Positions 44,228 to 51,983 of a stretch of 64,000 nt of DNA are shown here, in pieces. The DNA lies in NCBI RefSeq assembly GCF_014695375.1, contig NZ_JACJOG010000055.1:35814-99813 (forward strand), read 5' to 3'. Positions within the stretch are counted from its first letter, which is position 1; each line of letters starts with the position of its first letter. Below the pieces are notes generated by a model. It made no database searches. It worked only from the letters and a program-made list of their open reading frames with translations, and was not told the origin of the DNA. This DNA is from Coleofasciculus sp. FACHB-T130 (GTDB taxonomy: Bacteria; Cyanobacteriota; Cyanobacteriia; Cyanobacteriales; FACHB-T130). The translations under genes were made by a program, and so were the position numbers.

Positions 44228-46273
44228 TTAATGTGCGCCGTTGCCGTTTCCAGAAGTTGCGATCGCGCGTTCAACCAGCTTGTCTGGAACTTCTTGGAGA
44301 TGGTCGTACTTCCAGTGAAAGAAGCCGACGCCCATTGTAAGCGATCGCAATTCCACAATAAAATTGTGCATCTCTGCTTGGGGTAAGTAAGCAGAAATGC
44401 AATCCCAACCGGGCCAATCTGACTTCCCTTCGTAGCCGAGAATTTGTCCCCGACGTCCGCTGACTAGCTGGAGAACCTTAGAGGTAAATTCGGCTGGGGC
44501 ACACGCCTGAATCGCGGTAATCGGTTCTAGGAGCGTTGGTTCGCACTTGGGCATTCCTTCCTGCATCGCAATCCGGGCTGCCTGTTTAAACGCTTGTTCG
44601 GAACTATCAACCGAGTGGTAAGAACCATTCGTCAGCGTCACCGCTACATCGACCACGGGGAAGCCCAAGGGGCCATGTACCAAATACTCCCGAACACCCG
44701 TCTCAACGCCAGGGATATACTGTCTCGGTACGACGCCACCGACAATTGTTTGACTGAAGTTAACGCCTTCGCCACGCGACAGCGGCTTGATATCCAGATA
44801 AACATCGCCAAACTGTCCGTGACCGCCACTTTGGTGCTTGTAGCGCCCGTGAATCGAGGATGCGGGTTTGCGGATGGTTTCTTTGTAGGGTACGCGGGGC
44901 AGGTGAGTCGTCATTGGCAGGTTGTACTTGCGCCGCAGTCGGTCGAGGGCAACTTGCAGATGAATTTCACCTTGACCCCAAAGGATGACTTCGTGGGTGT
45001 CTCCATGTTGTTCCCAAGCTAGGGAGGGGTCTTCTTCTAGCAGCTTTGTGATGGCGCTGCTGAGTTTAACTTCATCGTTGCGTTTTTCGGGCGTAATCGC
45101 TAAAGCAAAAACGGGTGCCATTTGCTCGGCTTTGGGGAGTTCGGTCGCCAGTGGGTCGCCGGAAGCGGTCAAGGTATCGCCTGTTTTAATTCCCTCTAAG
45201 CGTCCCAAGACAACAATCTCACCGGCTTCGGCTGAAGTCAGCGGCTGTTGTTGCTGACCCATCAGACGATACAAGCCACCAGTCCGAACGCCATTGAGGA
45301 CAATTCCATCAGTCAACGTGCCCTGCCACACCCGCACCAGGGAGATTTTCCCGCCTTGAGGAGTGTAATAGGTTTTAATCGCTTGTGCGAGGGGGGCATC
45401 GGCATGGAGAACGATTCCCCGACGTTCGGCAGTGGTGGATGGATCGGGTGCTTCTCGCAACAACGCTTCCAGCAACGGTCGCACTCCGTAATCTTGCTCG
45501 GCAACGCCCAGGAATACAGGCACGATTAAATCTGCCCCTAACTCCATCTTCAAGTCTTGGAGAATTTCTTCTTGGGGCGGGTTAATTTCTTCTAGCAGTT
45601 CTTCTAGCAGGTGGTCGTCAAAATTTGCCAATTCCTCCAGCATTTCGGCACGGGCGGCTTGTTCCTGCTCTTTGAGGTTATCTGGCATCGGCACCGGGTC
45701 GGCGGCGGCACCAGGATGGTAGTGATAAGCTTGTTCGCTCACCAGGTCGATAAAGCCGCTGAGCTGTTCGCCTTGACCAATGGGATACTGGTGTGGGATC
45801 ACGGGGCGACTGGAGACCGTTTTTAGGGCGTGCAGCACGTCCATGAAGTTGTTGTTCGCCCGATCCATTTTGTTGATGAAGACTAGGTGCGGAATTTCCC
45901 AGTCGTCGAGGAATTTAAATAGCGGCGCGAGAGTCATGACGCGATCGCTCACGGGTTCGCACACGACAATTGCTGCATCGACGCCAATCAGAGCATTGTA
46001 GGTTTCTTGAGCAAATTCAACCGATCCGGGACAATCGACAAAGGTGAAGCGGACACTGTCGTACTCGGTGCTGGCAGTTGATACTTCCACGCTCATGTGG
46101 CGATCGCGTGCCTCTTGGGAACTATCTCCCACCGTGTTACCGTCTGAAGTGCGACCTTTGCGGGAAATCGCACCCGTGACGAAAAGCAAACTTTCCAGTA
46201 ACGTAGTTTTGCCACTTAAATAGGGGCCAACAATTGCAACATTGCGTACCCCGGACATGACTTTTTCGTTCAT
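44228..46273 (-). CDS. EF-G-like translational GTPase
   Basis: 681 aa. G1 VAIVGPYLSGKTTLLES, G3 TFVDCPGSVEF (DCPG), G4 FINKMDRA (NKMD); then EF-G domains II-V, including LVRVWQGTLTDGIVLNG and, at the end, LTMGVGFFHWKYDHLQEVP. The P-loop GPYLSGKT and DCPGSVEF depart from canonical EF-G (GHVDHGKT-type P-loop, DTPGHVDF), and the switch I region is shortened; this is the divergent EF-G2-like family found in many bacteria, not the housekeeping FusA. Role in translation is unproven. The stop region abuts AACTCA repeats at 44.16-44.22 kb. Confidence 0.88.
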   Translation of the reverse strand: MNEKVMSGVRNVAIVGPYLSGKTTLLESLLFVTGAISRKGRTSDGNTVGDSSQEARDRHMSVEVSTASTEYDSVRFTFVDCPGSVEFAQETYNALIGVDAAIVVCEPVSDRVMTLAPLFKFLDDWEIPHLVFINKMDRANNNFMDVLHALKTVSSRPVIPHQYPIGQGEQLSGFIDLVSEQAYHYHPGAAADPVPMPDNLKEQEQAARAEMLEELANFDDHLLEELLEEINPPQEEILQDLKMELGADLIVPVFLGVAEQDYGVRPLLEALLREAPDPSTTAERRGIVLHADAPLAQAIKTYYTPQGGKISLVRVWQGTLTDGIVLNGVRTGGLYRLMGQQQQPLTSAEAGEIVVLGRLEGIKTGDTLTASGDPLATELPKAEQMAPVFALAITPEKRNDEVKLSSAITKLLEEDPSLAWEQHGDTHEVILWGQGEIHLQVALDRLRRKYNLPMTTHLPRVPYKETIRKPASSIHGRYKHQSGGHGQFGDVYLDIKPLSRGEGVNFSQTIVGGVVPRQYIPGVETGVREYLVHGPLGFPVVDVAVTLTNGSYHSVDSSEQAFKQAARIAMQEGMPKCEPTLLEPITAIQACAPAEFTSKVLQLVSGRRGQILGYEGKSDWPGWDCISAYLPQAEMHNFIVELRSLTMGVGFFHWKYDHLQEVPDKLVERAIATSGNGNGAH

Positions 46274-46452
46274 GATTCACCCCCAACAAAATAAAAAAGA
46301 TGTAGAGATGTGAGCGATCGCATGGGTATACGGGATTGATGCCATTGGCAGCTCCCGGAGAATTTTTGCCCTCCCGTGCCGATGGCGATCGCTGTTAACA
46401 GTTAGATGGAATTTTGTATCCCTGAATGTGAGGTTAGCGCGTTCTAGGGGCA

Positions 46453-46605
46453 ATGACTGAGAAATTGCAATTTCTTTTAAAGCAAACCCAGCAAAAACTT
46501 AAGTTGAATGAATCAGTATTAATTAGCTATAAATTTTATGAATATATGCAACAAATAACCGCAAATTTGTTAGAAGAAAATCTGAATGGGTGGCGACAAA
46601 CGTAA
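46453..46605 (+). CDS. Possible 50-aa helical protein
   Basis: An open frame too short for ordinary cut-offs: MTEKLQFLLKQTQQKLKLNE, then SVLISYKFYEYMQQITANLL, ending NGWRQT. The composition (amphipathic, Leu/Gln/Lys-rich, aromatic YKFYEY) looks like a real helical protein rather than noise, and the frame ends 25 bp before the TPR gene start. No strong ribosome site (CTAGGGGCA precedes the ATG). Could be a conserved small gene or chance. Confidence 0.42.
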   Translation: MTEKLQFLLKQTQQKLKLNESVLISYKFYEYMQQITANLLEENLNGWRQT

Positions 46606-46630
46606 CAATTGTAAAGAGGTGACACGGAGA

Positions 46631-47527
46631 ATGAGAACGTACCAGCAGATGAGATGGATAGCTGGAGGGTTAATACTGTTACTGGGTGGGAGGATGACGC
46701 CAGCGGTGGCTGGGACACCCGTGACGCCGGTACAAATTGCTCAAGCTCAATCGGCAGTGGACTTGATGAATCAGGGACTCCAGCTAATCGGTCAAGCAAA
46801 AACACAAGAAGCGATCGCCTCTTTTCGACAAGCCGCCAAACTCGACCCCAAACTGGCACCCGCGCATTACAACTTGGGGCTGGCTTTGCGTCAGGTGGGG
46901 CAATTGCAGCCAGCAGCGGATGCCTTTTACCAAGCAGTTCAAGCCGATCCTAACTTTGCTCTCGCCTATGCCAATTTGGGTGCAGCGCTGCTTGAGGGAA
47001 ACAACTTGCAGCAGGCGGGTGATTATTTGTCACGGGCACTGGAACTCAACCCACAGTTGGGAGTTGCTCATTACAATCTAGGTTTGGTAAGGGAACAGCA
47101 GGGAGATGAGGAACGAGCGATCGCGTCTTTTAAACAAGCGATGCAGTTGAGTCCCAACGCACCAGAACCTGCCTATCATCTGGGACTTGCTTATCTACAA
47201 CAAAACAACCTGAACGAAGCAAAAAAGGCATTCCAGCAAGCCATTAAAATCAGCCCTAAATATCCAGAAGCCCACTATAATCTCGGTTCCATCCTGATGA
47301 ATCAGGGGAATTTAGACGAAGCTCTCGCCGCCTTTCGCAAGGCAGCAGAGGCTAATTCTAACTACCCCAATGCCTACTACGCTGCTGGGTTAGTCTTCCT
47401 TCGCCAAGGTCGTTACAGTGACGCCCAGCAAGTTTTGCAATATGCCAAACAGCTTTACACTGCCCAAGGGAATACCCAGTGGGCTTCTAATGCAGAGGAA
47501 TTATTAAAGCGATCGCAAAACCCCTAA
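46631..47527 (+). CDS. Exported tetratricopeptide-repeat protein
   Basis: About 298 aa from ATG 46631 (CACGGAGA just before). Signal peptide over about residues 8-30, then six to seven TPR units from about residue 48 to 285, with typical phrases APAHYNLGLALRQVGQLQPA, ALAYANLGAALLEGNNLQ, GVAHYNLGLVREQQGDEERA and PEAHYNLGSILMNQGNLDEA. TPR arrays mediate protein contacts; the partner cannot be deduced. Located in periplasm or lumen if the signal is cleaved. Confidence 0.85.
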   Translation: MRTYQQMRWIAGGLILLLGGRMTPAVAGTPVTPVQIAQAQSAVDLMNQGLQLIGQAKTQEAIASFRQAAKLDPKLAPAHYNLGLALRQVGQLQPAADAFYQAVQADPNFALAYANLGAALLEGNNLQQAGDYLSRALELNPQLGVAHYNLGLVREQQGDEERAIASFKQAMQLSPNAPEPAYHLGLAYLQQNNLNEAKKAFQQAIKISPKYPEAHYNLGSILMNQGNLDEALAAFRKAAEANSNYPNAYYAAGLVFLRQGRYSDAQQVLQYAKQLYTAQGNTQWASNAEELLKRSQNP

Positions 47528-47567
47528 ACAATTAAAAATTAGTTTTTTAATCTTTAATTGTTTCCCC
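47526..47567. terminator. Bidirectional A/T-rich terminator-like repeat
   Basis: AAACAATTAAAAATTAG and CTTTAATTGTTT flank a T run between convergent genes, the same design as at 3007-3047. Confidence 0.5.
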
Positions 47568-47835
47568 GATGCACTCTAACCCGCTTATTCGGGTCTTGCT
47601 TCTTCACCCAAGACAAAAACTTCTCCATTTGCGGCTCATCCTTCAGCCTATCCAAAGAATTAAGTTCCTGGGCTAATCGCGTATTGTCAAATAAATTATG
47701 TATTTGCCGATGGCAGGCAGAACATATCTTTGCAGTCGGTCCTGGATCTTCATTTTTCCGTTTCGTTTTCTGCCTTGGAATCAAGTGATGGACGGTCAAC
47801 CGCTCCACTTCTCTTTCACACAATTCACACTGCAT
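47554..47835 (-). CDS. Small HNH endonuclease
   Basis: 93 aa from ATG 47835 (an in-frame TTG at 47859 adds 8). Compact HNH zinc fold: MQCELCEREV (first CxxC), LTVHHLIPRQK (the catalytic HH), AKICSACHRQIHNLF (second CxxC and final H). The remaining about 40 residues are charged and helical. Such stand-alone cyanobacterial HNH proteins are often uncharacterised; no modification partner is adjacent. Confidence 0.8.
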   Translation of the reverse strand: MQCELCEREVERLTVHHLIPRQKTKRKNEDPGPTAKICSACHRQIHNLFDNTRLAQELNSLDRLKDEPQMEKFLSWVKKQDPNKRVRVHRGNN

Positions 47836-47859
47836 TTTTTGATAAGGCTTATAACTCAA

Positions 47860-48239
47860 GACTATCTAACATCATTATATGTCGATGAAAAAAGTGAGGC
47901 GCTTTTCATGTGCTATTCACTAAAAACATAACGTCAATGAAATTGAGACTATAGCAATCTATTTCCTTTGTGAACCAATCAGTTCCTCTTTGTCTCTTCC
48001 TAAGCGCTAGCTCTTTCAGAGCCGCTTCGCTAACGCACAGGCTAAGCACATCCGCGCCGCTACGCGAACGCCAACGTGTTCTTTGTGTCTTTGCGGTTCA
48101 ATACACTGTTTTTGCCTTCACAAATAATTTCAGATAGCAACAAATACTAATTGGATTTGTTGTAAACAAATTTAAAATTAAGTAAAAATACGATTTAAGG
48201 CTAAACTTGCTTGTGCTAGGTATATAAGGAAACTTCCAG
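47860..48239. repeat. Intergenic region with dispersed 38-bp repeat
   Basis: 48041-48078 (GGCTAAGCACATCCGCGCCG then CTACGCGAACGCCAACGTG) matches 12713-12750. Directly upstream GCCGCTTCGCTAACGCACAG resembles an inverted part of the same unit. GTGTTCTTTGTGTCTTTGCGGTT (about 48077) recalls the arm of the repeat at 4621-4642. Otherwise A+T-rich; no gene. Confidence 0.6.
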
Positions 48240-50171
48240 TTGCCAAATTATCCCAGCCATCTAGCAAAAAAAGCAATGTTTCAAACCCATAAACAAGATG
48301 ATGTTATCTCAGGTGCTGCATTTGTTACCGGAGGCGCGGCGGCGGGTGCTGGAGTTTCCGCAGCAGTTGGTGGGATGGGATTAGTCGGAGGATTCGGAGC
48401 AGTTGGAATTGGCATGGCACCCGTTACAGCAGCGGGCGCGGTTGCTGGTGCTGCTGCTTATGGAGCATTCAAAGCGGTAGGAGAAGGAGATGCTTTCGCT
48501 TTAGGTTCGATGGGAATTGGTGCAGTAGGCGGCGCAGGTTTTTCCTCTGTTTTTGGCGGCATGGGATTAGCTTTCAAGGGAACAACGGTTGGAATTGGTA
48601 TGGGTTCTTTTGCGGCAACAGGTGCAGTTTTTGGGCTGGGAGTTTACGGTTTATTGAAGCTGATTGACGGCTCTGGAAGCGGGGAAACCGCATATCAAGC
48701 TTTCGAGCGGATGGAAGAGAAAGTATCATGGCAAGAAGCTTATACTAATGCTCTTCTAGAGCTAGAATTAGCAGCGCTAGATAAGAAGCTAGCAGGTGAT
48801 GTTTTAGAGGAAAAATTTGCCGCTATAGAAATTGAAGACGAGTTGAAGGCGCTAAAAGCAAAAATACCAGCGAAGACTGTTTTAAATCTAAATTATTCTG
48901 CACCTTATAAAAATATTTCATCCAAATTTTCTACATTTCACCCAAGTTTAAATCCCTCTGTAACGCCTAAAATTTCTACTCATCAAACACCGTTACCTCA
49001 ACCGGAATCTTCTCAGCCTAAGATGGCACCAGGATTGACAAAAATTGAGTCTCAGACACCTCAAGGCTGGAAATGCGTACACACCCTAAAAGAGCATTCA
49101 GCCGCAGTCAATTCAATTGCCATCAGCTCTGATAATCAGACGATTGCTAGTGGGAGTGATGATAGAATCGTTACCCTGTGGAGCCTGAAGACTGGAAAAC
49201 AGATTTTTAACTTCTTTGGGCAAGGACAGGAAGTTTCTTCAGTGGCAATTAGCCCAGATGGTCAAACGATTGCCAGTGGCAGTTTTGACCAAAAAATTAC
49301 TACCTGGAATCTGCCTAAAAAAGAATTTCTCCGCACCTTTTTTTATTTAAACTCCTCTTACAGTCATTCGGGCTTTGTTTACTCAGTTTCCTTCAGCCCT
49401 GACGGAAAAATTATTGCGAGTGGAAGCGCTGATAAAACGATTAGGCTTTGGGGTGCCTATACGGGAAAACTAAGAAGCACTCTTAATGGACATTCTGACG
49501 CGGTTTTGTTTGTTGCGATTAGTCCTGATAGCCAAATTCTTGCTAGTGGAAGTGCCGATCAAACTATCAGGCTTTGGAATTTGAGCGGTGGACAACAGCA
49601 TCGCATCCTTATCGGACATTCAGGCTGGGTTACTTCTGTCGCCTTCAGCCCGGATGGAAAGACTCTAGCGAGTGGGAGTGGAGACGCGACAATTAAGTTG
49701 TGGAATTTCCAGACTGGAGAATTGCTTCGCACTCTTACAGGACATTCATCTGGGGTTGTTTCTATCGCTATTAACCCTGATGGAAAAACCCTCGCCAGTG
49801 GCAGCCGAGACGGTACTATCAAACTTTGGAACCTAGATGGAGAACTGCTGGATACTCTGCCTGGGCGTCATCCTGTTGCTTTCAGTTTCGATGGACAGAC
49901 GCTGGTGAGTGGCGGTGAGAAGAACACACTGAAAATTTGGCAAAAATGCTTTGGCGTGAGTGAATCTACACTTGACGCAGTGCCATCTGGGGAATGGTGG
50001 GAAGTTTTAGGCGTGGAAAGGAACGCTGATGCTGATGATGTTAAGCGTGCTTACCGACGTTTGGGAAGGCAGTATCACCCTGATGTTAATCCTTCTACCA
50101 ATGCCCAAGCTCAAATGCAGGCAATTAATCAAGCTTATGCCCAGTTTGAGAAACAATGGAGCGATCGCTAA
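48240..50171 (+). CDS. WD40-repeat protein with C-terminal DnaJ domain
   Basis: 643 aa (TTG 48240 with AAGGAAAC upstream; ATG 48276 possible). Residues about 25-140 are Gly/Ala-rich and hydrophobic, probably membrane-inserted hairpins (AAAGAGVSAAVGGMGLVGGF). After a linker, at least seven WD40 units fill about 275-570 (e.g. VAFSPDGKTLASGSGDATIK, VAISPDGQTIASGSFDQKIT). The last about 65 residues form a J domain: WWEVLGVERNADADDVKRAY with the HPD motif in RRLGRQYHPDVNPST, which can stimulate Hsp70. A membrane-tethered co-chaperone with a WD40 substrate-recognition part is a reasonable inference. Confidence 0.85.
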   Translation: MPNYPSHLAKKAMFQTHKQDDVISGAAFVTGGAAAGAGVSAAVGGMGLVGGFGAVGIGMAPVTAAGAVAGAAAYGAFKAVGEGDAFALGSMGIGAVGGAGFSSVFGGMGLAFKGTTVGIGMGSFAATGAVFGLGVYGLLKLIDGSGSGETAYQAFERMEEKVSWQEAYTNALLELELAALDKKLAGDVLEEKFAAIEIEDELKALKAKIPAKTVLNLNYSAPYKNISSKFSTFHPSLNPSVTPKISTHQTPLPQPESSQPKMAPGLTKIESQTPQGWKCVHTLKEHSAAVNSIAISSDNQTIASGSDDRIVTLWSLKTGKQIFNFFGQGQEVSSVAISPDGQTIASGSFDQKITTWNLPKKEFLRTFFYLNSSYSHSGFVYSVSFSPDGKIIASGSADKTIRLWGAYTGKLRSTLNGHSDAVLFVAISPDSQILASGSADQTIRLWNLSGGQQHRILIGHSGWVTSVAFSPDGKTLASGSGDATIKLWNFQTGELLRTLTGHSSGVVSIAINPDGKTLASGSRDGTIKLWNLDGELLDTLPGRHPVAFSFDGQTLVSGGEKNTLKIWQKCFGVSESTLDAVPSGEWWEVLGVERNADADDVKRAYRRLGRQYHPDVNPSTNAQAQMQAINQAYAQFEKQWSDR

Positions 50172-50232
50172 CAGCATAAATCCTTTCAGAGATTCGCCCT
50201 ACGAGTCTTGTCTAATCTCTCACTATTTGACC

Positions 50233-51060
50233 TTAATCATGAAGGCTGCCATCAGGCATGATGGCTCCACTCAAATTAGCTCCACTCAAATTGGCTCCAC
50301 TCAAATTGGCTCCACTCAAATTGGCTCCACTCAAATTAGCTCCACTCAAATTGGCTCCACTCAAATCTACCCAAACCATATCTGCCTTGCTCAAGTTAGT
50401 ACCGCTCAAGTTAGCTCCACGCAGATTAACCCCAGGAAGGTTCGCTCTACTCAGGTCTAGCCCTGCCAGCAATACATTCGGGGCAATCAACAATGCTCCT
50501 GCTAGTTTTGGATCAAACTCTTCGGGAAACTTAGTTTGTTCGTTGTAGAGCGCTCTCCGGAAGTTCGTTCCCTCCAAGTTGGCCTCACTCAAGTCAGCTT
50601 CATAGAGATGGGATGCACTCAGATTAGCCTCATTCAGATTAGCTCCACTCAGGTCAGCTCCCCGCAGGTCGGCTAAACTCAAGTTAGCTTCACTCAAGTC
50701 AGTTCCAATCAAGTCAGCTCCAATCAAGTCGGTTAAACTCAAATTGGCTTTCGTCAAGTCGGTGCCAATCAAGTCGGCTAAACTCAGGTTGGCTGCAATT
50801 AAGAAGGCTCCAAACATTTCAGCTCCACTCAAATCGGCTCTACGCAAGTCTGCCTCACACAAGTCCGCTTCCTCCATGTGGGTTGCGGCTAGGGTGCATC
50901 GGCTCAGAATCGCTCGACTCAAGGTAGCTTTTTTTAAGTTGGCCCCACTAAAATCCGCCTGACTGAGATTTACCCCACTCAGGTCGGCTCCACTTAGGTC
51001 GGCTAGACAAAAATCTCTTTCGCCCTCTACATATTTCCTCAGTAGTTCATCTGCGTCCAT
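50233..51060 (-). CDS. Pentapeptide-repeat protein
   Basis: 275 aa. After a short leader (ADELLRKYVEGERDF) almost the whole chain is A(D/N)LSX pentapeptide repeats, predicted to form a right-handed quadrilateral beta helix; one non-repeat insertion sits at about 165-195 (RALYNEQTKFPEEFDPK). At the DNA level the 3' part (50265-50370) is a tandem 15-bp unit (TTGGCTCCACTCAAA) in almost exact copies. Function of most pentapeptide proteins is unknown; some mimic DNA and inhibit gyrase. Confidence 0.85.
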   Translation of the reverse strand: MDADELLRKYVEGERDFCLADLSGADLSGVNLSQADFSGANLKKATLSRAILSRCTLAATHMEEADLCEADLRRADLSGAEMFGAFLIAANLSLADLIGTDLTKANLSLTDLIGADLIGTDLSEANLSLADLRGADLSGANLNEANLSASHLYEADLSEANLEGTNFRRALYNEQTKFPEEFDPKLAGALLIAPNVLLAGLDLSRANLPGVNLRGANLSGTNLSKADMVWVDLSGANLSGANLSGANLSGANLSGANLSGANLSGAIMPDGSLHD

Positions 51061-51210
51061 CGATTCATACCAATTTGCGGAACAGTTGCATGATTTTCAA
51101 TCGGGAAAGTCGCTGACTGTCTAAGATTTTCAACTCAAAATCCCAAACCCCAAATCTAAAATTTTAGGACTCCTTCCCGCCTCCAATCAGTAGAGTAACT
51201 TTTCCTCATA

Positions 51211-51231
51211 AAAAAGCCCCCAATTGGGGGC
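51211..51231 (-). terminator. Terminator of ctaCDE
   Basis: On the minus strand GCCCCCAATTGGGGGC followed by TTTTTT, about 30 bp after the ctaE stop. Confidence 0.88.
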
Positions 51232-51261
51232 AAGCTTTGTCAAAAAAGCAAAAACAAAGAT

Positions 51262-51891
51262 TCAAATCAGATAGAGGATGGTGAACAAAATAATCCACAC
51301 AATATCGACGAAGTGCCAATAAATCTCTGCGGCTTCAACGCCAAAGTGGTGTTCGCTGCTGTAGTGACCGGGTTTTAAACTGCGCCACAAAACAGCAATC
51401 ATCGCCCCTAGTCCTAAAAGAACGTGGAGACCGTGGAACCCAGTCAGAACATAAAACGTGCTGGCAAACAAGTTAGTGCTGAGGCCAAATTCCAAATGGG
51501 TATACTCGTAAACCTGACCCCCCAGGAAAATCGCTCCCATTAAGGCAGTTGCGGCAAACCAAGTCCTTAAACCTGCCACATCGTTCTTTTTGATGGCAGT
51601 ATCCGCATTGTGGATCACGAAACTGCTAGAAATCAGAATCAGTGTGTTGATTCCGGGCAGTAATAGCTCTAACTTTGGCGTTCCTTCCGGGGGCCAACTG
51701 GGTGCCACAGCGCGAAAGGCGAGATAGGCAGTAAATAAGCCGACAAAGATCATGCCTTCCGCAATCAGAAACACAATCAGCCCCTGGATGCGGAAATCAT
51801 GATGTTCTACGCCGTGGGCTTCCACAGTCGCTTCTGAGTTGTGGTGATAGTTGAGGGCAGTTTTCGCTGGGTCAATCGTTGAACCTTGCAT
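51262..51891 (-). CDS. ctaE: Cytochrome c oxidase subunit III
   Basis: 209 aa with five transmembrane helices. Family phrases: FLIAEGMIFVGLFTAYLAFR, WPPEGTPKLELLLPGINTLI, FYVLTGFHGLHVLLG and the final EIYWHFVDIVWIILFTILYLI region (Glu, His and Trp conserved). Last gene of ctaC-ctaD-ctaE for the aa3-type terminal oxidase. Confidence 0.96.
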   Translation of the reverse strand: MQGSTIDPAKTALNYHHNSEATVEAHGVEHHDFRIQGLIVFLIAEGMIFVGLFTAYLAFRAVAPSWPPEGTPKLELLLPGINTLILISSSFVIHNADTAIKKNDVAGLRTWFAATALMGAIFLGGQVYEYTHLEFGLSTNLFASTFYVLTGFHGLHVLLGLGAMIAVLWRSLKPGHYSSEHHFGVEAAEIYWHFVDIVWIILFTILYLI

Positions 51892-51934
51892 GAATCTCCT
51901 CTAGAAAGAGTTGGATACGTAATGGGTAGTGGAG

Positions 51935-51983
51935 AATCGGTAATGGGTCATCGTTTCCCGATTACCGATTACCATTACCGATT
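51935..51983. repeat. Inverted ACCGATTACC repeat between ctaD and ctaE
   Basis: AATCGGTAATGG (51935-51946) and CCATTACCGATT (51972-51983) pair across a gap that itself contains CCGATTACCGATT. The ctaD stop codon and last two sense codons lie inside the right arm, so the repeat trims or defines the end of CtaD. Confidence 0.65.

Noticed and set aside
50258..50962. KLAPLKLAPLKLAP-type plus-strand frames opposite the pentapeptide gene
   Set aside because: Pure antisense translation of the 15-bp repeats; same for 57807-58463.
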